Shown: positions 20,579 through 29,524 of the stretch, in pieces
Position numbering within the stretch: position 1 is the first letter of the stretch
Layout of the letters: every line of letters starts with the position of its first letter
Assembly (NCBI GenBank): GCA_017506865.1
Contig: JAFCMP010000323.1
Coordinates: 868,001-932,000, forward strand
Source of the DNA: Tribonema minus
Lineage: Eukaryota; Sar; Xanthophyceae; Tribonematales; Tribonemataceae
Length of the DNA: 64,000 bases
Reading direction: 5' to 3'
Translations under genes and position numbers: made by a program
Notes under the pieces: generated by a model
Told to the model about the DNA's origin: nothing
Seen by the model: the letters and a program-made list of their open reading frames with translations, nothing else
The model's database searches: none

Positions 20579-23500
20579 GGCTTTACTTTGTCCTCACATG
20601 GCTTGATTCCATACTTGCCCACCTTGTGGCCTAGGTATGTAACTTCTTCGGCAAAGAGTTGGCACTTGTGTCTAGACACACTCATGCCGTACTCTTCCAC
20701 GCGTCGAAGTACATCGTCCAAGTGAGCTATATGGTCTTCTAGATTCTTGCTGTGTACGAGCACATCATCAACGTACACGCATGCATGCGTTTGCCTGGCT
20801 GAGCCTAGGAGCTCATGCATGCATCTGGTGAATATACTTGGCAGGCACACCAACCCAAACGGCGCGACCTTGTACTCCCAGAGTGAGCCATCAGGTGCCC
20901 GGAATGCCGTCTTGCAGGTTGATTCTCTAGTCATAGGTATTTGCCTGTAACCAGAAGCAAAGTCTAGTGCCGAGAATATGCGTGAGCCCGAGCATTTCTG
21001 AACCAAGTCGTCCATATTGCCAAGCCCATACTCATCACGGCGTGTAACTCTGTTGAGCGGCCTATAGTCAACGCAGAAACGGACCTTGTCCTTCTGAGTC
21101 ACTAGCACTGGATTGCTAGCCCAAGGACCATTGGTAGGTCTGATCTGTCCGCGTTTGCGCTCATTTTCAATGGCTTCAAATATGATTTTAGCTTCGCGTT
21201 CAGCCCACCTGCGTGCCCTGTCGGCGATGGGCGCTGCGTCGCCTGTGTCAATGTCCACGTCAAAACGGTCCGTCACCTTGGGGTTCTTGGGGTCCTTGGC
21301 AAAGGCGCCTCGTCGCCGGCGAAGCACCTCCATGGCGCGGTCATAATAGGTGACGCCGTGTCGATCGCGTTGCTTGAGGATGTTGAAGATCTCCCCGTTC
21401 TTGTCACACAGCACTTCACGTAGCTCCTCGTCTGTGCAAGTTCCCAGCGAGGCATTGTGCTCCTCTGCCACCTTGTGTCTGAATGCAGCTCGTTCTGCCT
21501 CAGCGCGCATGGCAGGGTCTGGTCTTGGCGAGTCGTGTTCTGGCACACACGAGGGGTCTGGCTGCTGCACAGGTCTTGATCTGTTTACAGCAGGTGTATC
21601 TGGTGCGTTTTGCCCAAGGTGTCTCAACGCAATTCTTGTCAAGTTAGCCACAAGCTCCTCTTTGCCAATGTCTAGGCTGCAGATCATGTCAGGGGCCTCA
21701 ATGACGCCTAGCACTGCACCTCTAGGCACAAACACTGGCGCAGTGGAAGTGTTCTCGACTAACATCCCTAGTGGCTTGTTAGGTGCTACAAAGCCCACCG
21801 TATCCATGAGAACGGCACCTCTGGTGGCCAGCCTGTTTGCCATCACTGACGCCTCTGGCGCGTCAGGGGTGAGTAGCACTTCAACAGGGCCTGTGCACTG
21901 TACTGGTGGATGTGACACTACTTCAATGGTTTTAGCGGTGTCAGCTTTAAGCACCTGGTCACACGTTGTACGCAGCAAATAAGTGCGACTAGGCAAAGTG
22001 GGCCTCTGAGAAGACTTGGCTCTTGTAACACCCACCTTGATCGTGTTGGCAGCTGGGGGGTCTAGAGTCCCCAACTTAGCTTGTTCATGCATGGCAACGG
22101 CAGGTCCAGCGGATCCAGCGGGGTGGAATCGCATGCCATGTTCATAGGTGATGGACGAGCCAAATTTGCCAAAGAAATGTGACCCCAAGATTGCCTCATA
22201 AGGCAGGTCCACCACGTAAAAAGCGTGTATGAATATGGTGTCTTTGAAGCGCACCTGGGCGTGCACTACACCTGAAATTGGCACAGACTTCTTGGCGTCT
22301 GCAAGTTCAACCGTGGTAAAATCACCCTCGGAGAGCGGGCAAATTGAACCCGGCGGCAACTGGTGTGCGCGTTCTGTGTTAATGAATTCGGCCTCGGCGC
22401 CGTTATCCACTAGCGCGTCAAGTACCAGTTCTTGTATGCCGTTACCAACTTGTGTGCGTATTGGCATGTGCACAAAGCCATTTTTCTTAGGTCTGCCGAC
22501 TGCACGTGCCCTATGTAGAATCTTGGGAGGCTTGTCACGCGCTATGCGCCTGGGTTGAGCCTTGAAAACATCGGTAGCAATGCTACTAGCACTAGGCTGC
22601 TGAGCATCTGCATCGCTGTCAGTGTCGCTCATTTCTCGCATTGCAACAGCACGTGGCGTCTCGACATGCGGCGCATGAGAAGCATGAGGAGTCAAAGGCT
22701 CTTCCTCATCTTCACCGTACGTCCAAGGCGTCTGCGAAACCGGTGCATCACTTCCAGGCCCAAATGATGCAAGTATGGCTTGGCCTACATTGCGTGTAAA
22801 ACGCTGGAAGTTCCGCACGCAAGCACTAGCTAGGCGCAGTATTGCAGGCCGATCAGGACCGGAGTCTACCATCCATTCTGGCGGGGGAGAAGTGCGATCA
22901 TGCACTACAACCTCACCTGGTGAGACGCCAGTGGCATCACGAGGGCTTGGCCACTCCTCCGGCAAGGCGGCGACCGCGTGCAAGGCAAGCATGAGCGCTG
23001 ACACGCAATTGGGTTGCACTAAGTTTGCAGCCCAGCGCTTCATCTGAGTGATGGTCCCGGAAGGATGTGGCTCAAAGTAGCCCAGCAAGTTCATGACCTG
23101 ATCAACAGTCAAGACAAGGGCCTTACTAACCGGTCCCGCGTCTTTCTCACGTGGCTGATAAGACGAGGAGGGGCCCCGCCCAGGCTGGCGAGTAGCAGGG
23201 CTAGGGAGCGGCATGTCAGTAGACAGCACGCCTTGCGTCGTGGGTTGCCTCGGGTCCCAATAAAACGTGTCATGGGAGCAACCAAGATGTTCACGGACCG
23301 TACGTGGCTTGCTGGTGCGAAAGCGCTCATTGAGAATTGCATTCAAGCGTGCAAATCGTTCAGGCAACCGAGCAGCATTTGCAGCTGACACAGTATAGAC
23401 GCGCTCGCGTGAAGATGCACCATTAACGTCGGTCCCACGAAACTGCACCTCATAGGTGGAGTACCCCTTTGTACCCACGACGCGGCAGAAGTCACGCCAT

Positions 23501-26500
23501 GAGCTTGATAGGAGCATCCTAGGCACGTTTTCGTTGATGACTAGAGCTGGCAGGCAATCGGCAGCAATCTCTGCAACATGTACAAGCGTGCGTGCTGCAT
23601 CGCCTTCAATCCCCATTCTCGCAGGGGAAAACTCAACACAAGAAGCTGTATTCCAAATCGCGTCTGGCTTGAGGTGCTTGAGCCTCTCGCGAACTTGGGG
23701 GCTAGATACATCTGCACATATGACCTCGGTGTCAGGGAAGAGTTTGCTGTACTCCTCACATGTACGCTTGCAGTTGTCTACCGCTACGACCACCTGCACG
23801 TCAACGTCTGCTGCACGTGCGAACTCCTGCAACCCCCTATGTACACCCCCTATTCCACAGCACAACTCTGCCACCCGCAGCCGCCTTCTGTCCGAGCGCC
23901 CCGCGTCGGCATCAGACGCCTCCTTAGTCTGCGGATATGACACGGGCGAAGTGGTGGAAGTAGGTGCAACGCATCTGGGGTCAGAAACGTCGGTCTTACC
24001 TGGCTGCGGAGTAGCAACATCATGAGCGACATCTTGCGCTGCAAGCGGCGCGCAACTGGTCGTGTCACTGGTGCCCAAAGCAGTCAAAGGTGCGCTAGTG
24101 TCAGGCGCGCATACTGCTGGAGCGTCACTGGCATCTGGAGCAGTCAAAGGTGCGCTGGTGTCAAGTGCGCGTACTGCTAGCTCACTATGCGCATACAAGA
24201 ACGTGGCTAACATACAAGTGCCAACGGTCTTGTCGAGCATGCGCGTAGTGACTTGTGTGCCGGCCTCAGTCGCCGCTGGTTGCACATCTAGCGCTTCTAG
24301 CACATCTTGCGTGGGGCTAGTGCAATGACCGCTGTGCCCGAGTTGCACTGGCGCGTCAACATCCATGAGTGCACTAGGCAAGGTGTGGAAAGCGGTGAGC
24401 GAACACTCACTTGTCTTGGCGCGCTTGGCGCGCAGCTCGTCGCGGCGCTTCTCCAGCTTGTCGTGGGGCCTCTTGGCGGCCTTCAGGCGCTCGATGCGGT
24501 GCTCGTACCATTCCGGGCACTCTTGGCAGTGCTCCCGGAGCTTGTTCTCTCCACCGAAGTGCTTGTGGCACCCGAAGCACTCGTCACTGCTGGAAGCCTT
24601 GGCCTTGTCGCTCTTGGGCTTGGCCGGCTGCTTGGCAGGCTTAGCAGGAGCCATTGCCGCAGCCCTAGGGTGGCTCTCGTCCGAAGTGTCCATGGCGTCG
24701 CTGCCGCGCATGGCGCTAGTCTTGGCCTTGGCGCCCTCGTTGACGATAGCGAGCGCCATGCCCTGCCGCTCAGCTGCCTCTTTGAGGTTGCGCTTGAAGT
24801 CTGCGAGCTGTTGGGGACGCATGGCTTTGTAAAAGTCCTCGGTGCGGTCGACCATGGCGTTCCAGTCTTCAAGTATAAGGCGCTCCTTGCGGAAGTCTTG
24901 GCGAAGGGGCTGCGTCATGCGGTTGGAGAAGTGCGTCTTGAGCATGGTGACGTCGACGACCGCGCCCTCGGGTCCGGCGCGCTCCGCAGCATGGAGTAGC
25001 TCGTCGGCAAACTGGCGTGGCGTCCAGTCTGGCTGCCAGACGAGGTCAGTGATCTCCATCATCGCCTCGGCGCGGTGAGCTGCGTTGTCGAAGCGCTTGG
25101 CGATCGCCGCCCAAAGCTCCTCGTAGTTCATGGAACCGCAGCCCTGAACGCGCTCCAGTCCCGTAACAGGGTCCTTGTGCGCGATGATGAGCTGGTCTTG
25201 CTGATCCGCGGTCAGGCAACGGCGCAGAGCAAAGTCCCACTTGTCGTAGGGGACACTGTTGTAGTGGGCCGCCTGCTCGAAATGGCGGCGAGTCGTCTCG
25301 GTTGCGCCGGGGCGGAAGGGGATAGGGAGCGCCGTAGGGTTGAAGAACTTCTGCCAGCTCACGTCTTCATGGTGGCTAGAGCTCGCAGTGGCGGCAGCTG
25401 CAGGCGCGGCGAGTGGCGCTGCGCCCTCGAACGGCGCGCGCGCGGGGTTGATGACGTTGGCGAAAAGGCCGCTACTGCTAGTAGGCGCGGGAGCATAGCT
25501 GTGGCTAGCGGTGGGCGCGAGTAGGTCCGCCCCGGGATAGCCCACGGGCATTGTGCGAAGCTGCTCCTCTTGGGTGCGCTGGGCAGCTTCGGTGAAGAGC
25601 GTCGGCGCGGTGAAGTTGACAAAGTGCGCCAGCGCCGCCGGTCCGGCGCGGCGCGCCGCATCAAAGTAATCTCGAATGCGGCGGTACCGCTCGACGCGGT
25701 CCGCGTGACGCCGCAGGTCCGATGCGCGCAGGGCGCGGCGGTGACGCTCCGCCTCGATGCGCGAGCGCCAGTCGGCGTCAGCTTCGGCCTCGATGGCTAG
25801 CTGCAGGGGCGTGGCGTGGGCAGTAGGCAGAGGACGCCGCTCGCGCTCCTCGTACAGCTCCTTGATCTTGGCGTCCGCGGCTAGAGTGTCGCGCTTGGCT
25901 TTGTCACGAGCAGCGTCATCTTGGGTAATGCGCTGGCCAAGCTCGACCTCGATGCCGCGGGCGACGCATTCAACGTCGTCAGAAGAGGTCGGGGCGACGG
26001 CGGCGGCGCGTGGAGTTGCAGCGGTGCCGGCGCTGAAGAGGATGGCTGGGTCGAGGCTAGCAGTGGTGCTAGTAGCTGGACGCACCGAAGCGCTCACGCG
26101 CTCTGCAGCACGGCGCAGAGCCTCGTCGCTAATAGCGGGGAGAGCAGCGCGAAGTCCTCGAACAATGTCGTCCATCTGCTCTCGACCATCACCGGAAGCC
26201 GGGGCAGGTGCGGCGGATGTCGCGACCGGCAGGTTTCCGGAGGACGCGGGGGGACCTTGAGCTTGAGCGGCAGTGACAGGCGGAGTGGCAGTCGGTGCAG
26301 TCCCAGCGCTCGCGGGGATCGAGGCGACCGCAGCTAACATGCCGCCCTGATCGGCAGGAGGCGCCGACACAGGGTGCACAGGGGGGGGCTGTGCCTGCGG
26401 ATCCGCACCGCCACCGCTACTCTCACCGCCGGTTCCCGCGCCACCCGTTTCCCCAACGGAGGCTAAGGCCGTCGCAGGCTGTTCGGCGTTGCCAGTGTGG

Positions 26501-26523
26501 ATAGCACTTCCTCCCTGAGACAC
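20566..26523 (-). CDS. Gag - zinc finger - C5-cytosine methyltransferase-like - protease - RT polyprotein
   Basis: About 1985 codons, open up to 26580 without an ATG; the first in-frame ATG is at 26340 (residue 62 of this frame), the best start. Residues about 1-640: Ala/Pro/Ser-rich leader, coiled helix and a Gag-like capsid region. About 645-665: Cys/His finger (CFGCHKHF ... EHCQEC). About 878-1195: C5-methyltransferase-like domain with motif I AELCCGIGG, motif IV region ASCVEFSPARMG, motif VI NENV, motif VIII SSRERVY and a motif X-like QPNCVSALML. About 1365: aspartic protease with DNGA where DTGA or DSGA is usual. About 1780-1985: reverse transcriptase with VDYRPLNRV and YVDD. The frame ends by TGA at a -1 shift inside RT. 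The methyltransferase part is intact as a reading frame; the Pro before the catalytic Cys is replaced by Ser, so activity is uncertain. Confidence 0.93.
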   Translation of the reverse strand: MSQGGSAIHTGNAEQPATALASVGETGGAGTGGESSGGGADPQAQPPPVHPVSAPPADQGGMLAAVASIPASAGTAPTATPPVTAAQAQGPPASSGNLPVATSAAPAPASGDGREQMDDIVRGLRAALPAISDEALRRAAERVSASVRPATSTTASLDPAILFSAGTAATPRAAAVAPTSSDDVECVARGIEVELGQRITQDDAARDKAKRDTLAADAKIKELYEERERRPLPTAHATPLQLAIEAEADADWRSRIEAERHRRALRASDLRRHADRVERYRRIRDYFDAARRAGPAALAHFVNFTAPTLFTEAAQRTQEEQLRTMPVGYPGADLLAPTASHSYAPAPTSSSGLFANVINPARAPFEGAAPLAAPAAAATASSSHHEDVSWQKFFNPTALPIPFRPGATETTRRHFEQAAHYNSVPYDKWDFALRRCLTADQQDQLIIAHKDPVTGLERVQGCGSMNYEELWAAIAKRFDNAAHRAEAMMEITDLVWQPDWTPRQFADELLHAAERAGPEGAVVDVTMLKTHFSNRMTQPLRQDFRKERLILEDWNAMVDRTEDFYKAMRPQQLADFKRNLKEAAERQGMALAIVNEGAKAKTSAMRGSDAMDTSDESHPRAAAMAPAKPAKQPAKPKSDKAKASSSDECFGCHKHFGGENKLREHCQECPEWYEHRIERLKAAKRPHDKLEKRRDELRAKRAKTSECSLTAFHTLPSALMDVDAPVQLGHSGHCTSPTQDVLEALDVQPAATEAGTQVTTRMLDKTVGTCMLATFLYAHSELAVRALDTSAPLTAPDASDAPAVCAPDTSAPLTALGTSDTTSCAPLAAQDVAHDVATPQPGKTDVSDPRCVAPTSTTSPVSYPQTKEASDADAGRSDRRRLRVAELCCGIGGVHRGLQEFARAADVDVQVVVAVDNCKRTCEEYSKLFPDTEVICADVSSPQVRERLKHLKPDAIWNTASCVEFSPARMGIEGDAARTLVHVAEIAADCLPALVINENVPRMLLSSSWRDFCRVVGTKGYSTYEVQFRGTDVNGASSRERVYTVSAANAARLPERFARLNAILNERFRTSKPRTVREHLGCSHDTFYWDPRQPTTQGVLSTDMPLPSPATRQPGRGPSSSYQPREKDAGPVSKALVLTVDQVMNLLGYFEPHPSGTITQMKRWAANLVQPNCVSALMLALHAVAALPEEWPSPRDATGVSPGEVVVHDRTSPPPEWMVDSGPDRPAILRLASACVRNFQRFTRNVGQAILASFGPGSDAPVSQTPWTYGEDEEEPLTPHASHAPHVETPRAVAMREMSDTDSDADAQQPSASSIATDVFKAQPRRIARDKPPKILHRARAVGRPKKNGFVHMPIRTQVGNGIQELVLDALVDNGAEAEFINTERAHQLPPGSICPLSEGDFTTVELADAKKSVPISGVVHAQVRFKDTIFIHAFYVVDLPYEAILGSHFFGKFGSSITYEHGMRFHPAGSAGPAVAMHEQAKLGTLDPPAANTIKVGVTRAKSSQRPTLPSRTYLLRTTCDQVLKADTAKTIEVVSHPPVQCTGPVEVLLTPDAPEASVMANRLATRGAVLMDTVGFVAPNKPLGMLVENTSTAPVFVPRGAVLGVIEAPDMICSLDIGKEELVANLTRIALRHLGQNAPDTPAVNRSRPVQQPDPSCVPEHDSPRPDPAMRAEAERAAFRHKVAEEHNASLGTCTDEELREVLCDKNGEIFNILKQRDRHGVTYYDRAMEVLRRRRGAFAKDPKNPKVTDRFDVDIDTGDAAPIADRARRWAEREAKIIFEAIENERKRGQIRPTNGPWASNPVLVTQKDKVRFCVDYRPLNRVTRRDEYGLGNMDDLVQKCSGSRIFSALDFASGYRQIPMTRESTCKTAFRAPDGSLWEYKVAPFGLVCLPSIFTRCMHELLGSARQTHACVYVDDVLVHSKNLEDHIAHLDDVLRRVEEYGMSVSRHKCQLFAEEVTYLGHKVGKYGIKPCEDKVKPWST

Positions 26524-27236
26524 ACGACAAAGTTGGCAACTCGTCGCCAGTACGCACTTCCGTGTAGAGCGGGCAAACGCTCAAAATGTGCGCGTCGACG
26601 GCGTGCCAGAGCGCTCAAGATTTTTCAAAGTGCTCAAAGGTTATGCAATCTGCTCAGAGATTATGCAGAAGCCGATAATTCCCTTTTCCACTTGAAAAAG
26701 CGTGTCAGGGTCGGCCTAGGCGAGTCTAGCCAGCGTGTGGACAACTCCACATTGTCAACTCAAAATGCGTCGGGGTGATCAGTCCCGTTGCATACATGAG
26801 TTTTCACGCTGCACGCAACATTGTGCCGAGGTGCACGAATCAGTTAGCGGCGCTCACACTAACTGACGGAAAACGCTGTTGCATGGTTGCGTGTCCATGC
26901 TCACGGATTCCTCAAAGTAGCTGGAGCACCTAGTCTGACAGTACAGCCAGTTGTGCCTAGCAGCCGTGTGCTGGAAGGGAAACACCACGAGCTTCGTTGA
27001 TCGCATGCTGTCGTCTGCAGGACTAAACAGCACGGACTTGCCATAGCATGCGAGCAACTGATAGACGCTGGGCAGTCTAAGTACATAGCAGCGTCCCTAT
27101 GTGTCTGTTGCACCGCCAGCGCGACCCCGTCGCGGACGCAGTACTTCAGAACACCTTCGTGGCCTAAGTGCACGGCATTAAACTGTGTCGGAGTAATCGA
27201 CAGAGTCTTCAAAGTCTAGCACCGATGGTGTCGCCG
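26524..27236 (-). other. 5' leader of the retrotransposon
   Basis: Lies between the PBS and the gag frame. No conserved protein. Contains repeated GCTCAAaG/TATGCA(G/A) words near 26620-26670 that could belong to a packaging or dimerisation region (speculative). Confidence 0.5.
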
Positions 27237-27254
27237 GCAAGTGGAGCTGAGCCA
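27237..27254 (-). other. primer binding site
   Basis: On the minus strand TGGCTCAGCTCCAC... follows the 5' LTR with no gap. The leading TGG is complementary to the CCA end of a tRNA. The priming tRNA could not be identified, so the true length is unknown. Confidence 0.8.
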
Positions 27255-27637
27255 TGATACAGCAAAGCAGCCTGGAGTCTATGTTCTTGAGCAATAGAGC
27301 TGCTGAGCTGCTAGTGACATCAAAGTGCAACCAACTTGCAGGGCAAACATCAGTGGGGCAAGCAAAGACACACCTGTGTAGACATGGCTGAAGAAGGAGA
27401 GTGAGCCCAATGGATATGGCTCAGCTCCAGAGGTCTTGCTGTCTCCCAGCCAGGATGGTCTCTTGTTGCTTGCCTTGTAGGTGCCTTGAGCACTTGTTCT
27501 TGAAGCAAAAAAGAGCCTTCCTCCTAGTTGCTGGCACAGGGCTTGAAGTTGAAGTACCGATCCAGAGAACGGTCTCCCCCTTCCAGAGCTCCTGGCATTT
27601 CATGCTACTTGTAGCATAAAACAGAGAACTTGTATCA
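27255..27637 (-). repeat. 5' LTR of the retrotransposon
   Basis: 383 bp, with A at 27560 where the other LTR has G. Expected to hold the element's promoter on the minus strand. No TATA box was assigned. Confidence 0.97.
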
Positions 27638-27745
27638 CAAACACTATTTTGTCAATGGTCATTGTTTAATCACCATTGACATTACTTGGCCCTCTTCACA
27701 TTGTCACACGTACGTACAGCGCTAGCACATGGGCCACGCGCATTG

Positions 27746-28345
27746 ATGGGACAGAGCTTCCTTATCACGTTCTCCAACAAGCTGCCAGCATTGGCCGCCG
27801 CCGCCGCCGCCGCTGCCGCCGCTGCTGCAGCCAACCCCCTTGCCTGGCAAGTCTCCGGAGGCCTTATTGTCCCCTTGGGCGCTGTTGCCTGTACCCTGCA
27901 AGCCCCGATGTTCCAACGTGTCCGACCCAGCGCACTGCAGGCTGCTGGCCATGGCAAATGGTGGCAACATGATGGCTTCACCTCTGGCGCTTTGGCATAT
28001 GCACTTCGGGTGGGCGCCCCATGCTTCCGGCCGTGGCGAGCCAAGGGCCTCGGCCCTGGCTTCCTGGATGAATATGGACGTGCTGCGCCTGCTGCTGTCG
28101 CTGCTGCGCTCGCTTCCTGCGGCATGAAGCAGTGCATGTGTCCTGGTGTCAGTGTTCAGCACCTGCTCAGGTCAACAACCATCGCCAATACATGTGTCCT
28201 GGGGTCAGTGTTCAGCACCTGCTTAGGGTCAAAAACCATCGCCAATATCGTGCTGTCGTGCCGTAGCAAGCAAGAACATGAGCAGGGACCCAGTGCAGTG
28301 GGAGGCACATTTATGTGGGGCAAGCGCTCTTGCCCATCAAGTTAG
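27746..28345 (+). CDS. hypothetical protein, weak
   Basis: About 199 codons from ATG 27746 to TAG. It has an Ala run from GCC codons near 27800 and a mixed Gly/Ala/Pro remainder; the last part overlaps a tandem repeat. The opposite strand is also open (28137-27682), so coding status and strand are uncertain. No domain recognised. Confidence 0.25.
   Translation: MGQSFLITFSNKLPALAAAAAAAAAAAAANPLAWQVSGGLIVPLGAVACTLQAPMFQRVRPSALQAAGHGKWWQHDGFTSGALAYALRVGAPCFRPWRAKGLGPGFLDEYGRAAPAAVAAALASCGMKQCMCPGVSVQHLLRSTTIANTCVLGSVFSTCLGSKTIANIVLSCRSKQEHEQGPSAVGGTFMWGKRSCPSS
28139..28248 (+). repeat. two-unit tandem repeat of about 56 bp
   Basis: Both units contain TGTCCTGG(T/G)GTCAGTGTTC, AGCACCTGCT and AACCATCGCCAATA with a few mismatches. 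Confidence 0.8.
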
Positions 28346-29524
28346 TACTGCACTAGCCCGAGGCTTTTGAAAAACTTACAGCAGCAGAAGCATGATGACA
28401 TATGGCAAATTATGATGACAAGATATCTGTGCCTGACAGTGTGATAATCTGGGAGTACGCTGGTTGAGCGTAGATAACAAGGCGTGTACCCTTGGTCAGA
28501 CCACTTATGCACAATATGTCCACCATAACTATATGTGACATGCAGCTGGCATCTGCTTCGCTCAAGCGCTGCAATCATGTACTGCACATCCCAACTACAC
28601 ACATGGTGGCATACTTGAACAGCAACAAGCTTGGACTTGCAGTGACTTCTCAGTGCTCACCTGTTCCTGTTCATCACCGCCAAGTGAATGCCCGCCGCTG
28701 CAAAAATGCTTGTCACTGAGCGCTGCAGTTATCTTGCGCATCCCGCTCCCTCAAATTTGGACTGCTGTAGGAAAGCGGCCCCTGCTGCCGCTGGTGCTGC
28801 CGCCGTGTGCCTAGTGCCAGCGGCGCATGCTGCTGCTGATGACGGCACGCCGCCAACTTGATTGAATGAAGACGCTGCCGCCCTGATCTCAGCTGCTTGA
28901 ATTTGCATCTGGCGCCACGTGTCGTGCGGCTTAATGCCAGCACTGCTCCTGCTGCCGTGTGCATGGTGCGGCCCGTGCGCTTGTTGTTGCTCAGGCGTCC
29001 GTGACCGCGTTGGCTTGAGCGCCGCCGCTGCTGCCGAGGAACCATGCTGCAACCTTGCACGCAGTGCGGATGCAGCTGCGCCGCGTTGAGCAGATGCTAC
29101 CCTCTGTGCACGCAATCACAGCCTGCTTGACAAAACCACGCTCGGCTTCACGCTTGGCTCCATGATCAACCCCTCCGCCCCCTGCTGCCACTGCTACCGC
29201 CGCAGGGACCTGTAGGCACGCCAGCGCTGTCCCGTACATGAGGGATACAGCTGTCGGCTGCGGCGGCAAAAGCAGCGGCAGCGATGGCGGTGCAGGTGGC
29301 ACGACTGGTGCCGCAGTCTGGCACCGTCGCCGTTGCGCGTCCCTTGTGTGTGGAGCTGCTGCTGCTGCCGCAGTGCTGCCGCGCCTGCTGCCGCGCGGCC
29401 GCCCTTGCTCGGCCGCTGCCGAGGCTGCAGCGCATTGTGCCGGCGCTGCTGCTGCCGTGTGCTGCAACGCCCGCTGCCGCTGCTCCTGCTGCCGCTGCTG
29501 CTGCAGCCCGATGTGTTTGCTGCA

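Larger units (their letters stand above)
16414..27641 (-). mobile_element. Ty3/Gypsy-class LTR retrotransposon carrying a DNA methyltransferase domain
   Basis: Element proper 16418-27637 (11,220 bp), transcribed on the minus strand, with the 4-bp target duplication CAAA at 16414-16417 and 27638-27641. Two 383-bp LTRs start TGATAC and end GTATCA. The minus-strand order is 5' LTR, PBS, leader, gag, zinc finger, C5-methyltransferase-like domain, protease, RT, RNase H, integrase, chromodomain-like and Tudor-like tail, polypurine tract, 3' LTR. RT before integrase places it in the Ty3/Gypsy class. The LTRs differ at one base (16723 G, 27560 A), indicating recent insertion. Pol is disrupted by a frameshift near 20580 and an in-frame TAA at 18407-18409, so this copy is probably not autonomous. 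It lies between genes and interrupts none that I can recognise. Confidence 0.95.
27642..29524. other. intergenic, repeat-rich, one weak ORF
   Basis: Begins with a small inverted repeat GTCAATGGT/ACCATTGAC (27650-27680). Holds a weak ORF (27746-28345), a two-unit tandem repeat (28139-28248), the second copy of a dispersed repeat (28770-28900) and low-complexity GC-rich sequence from about 28990 with open frames on both strands that I cannot assign. Confidence 0.5.

Noticed and set aside
20566..20590. Programmed -1 frameshift between the two retrotransposon frames
   Set aside because: The site lies inside the RT domain rather than between genes, and no canonical slippery heptamer or stem-loop is evident. 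A point deletion fits better.
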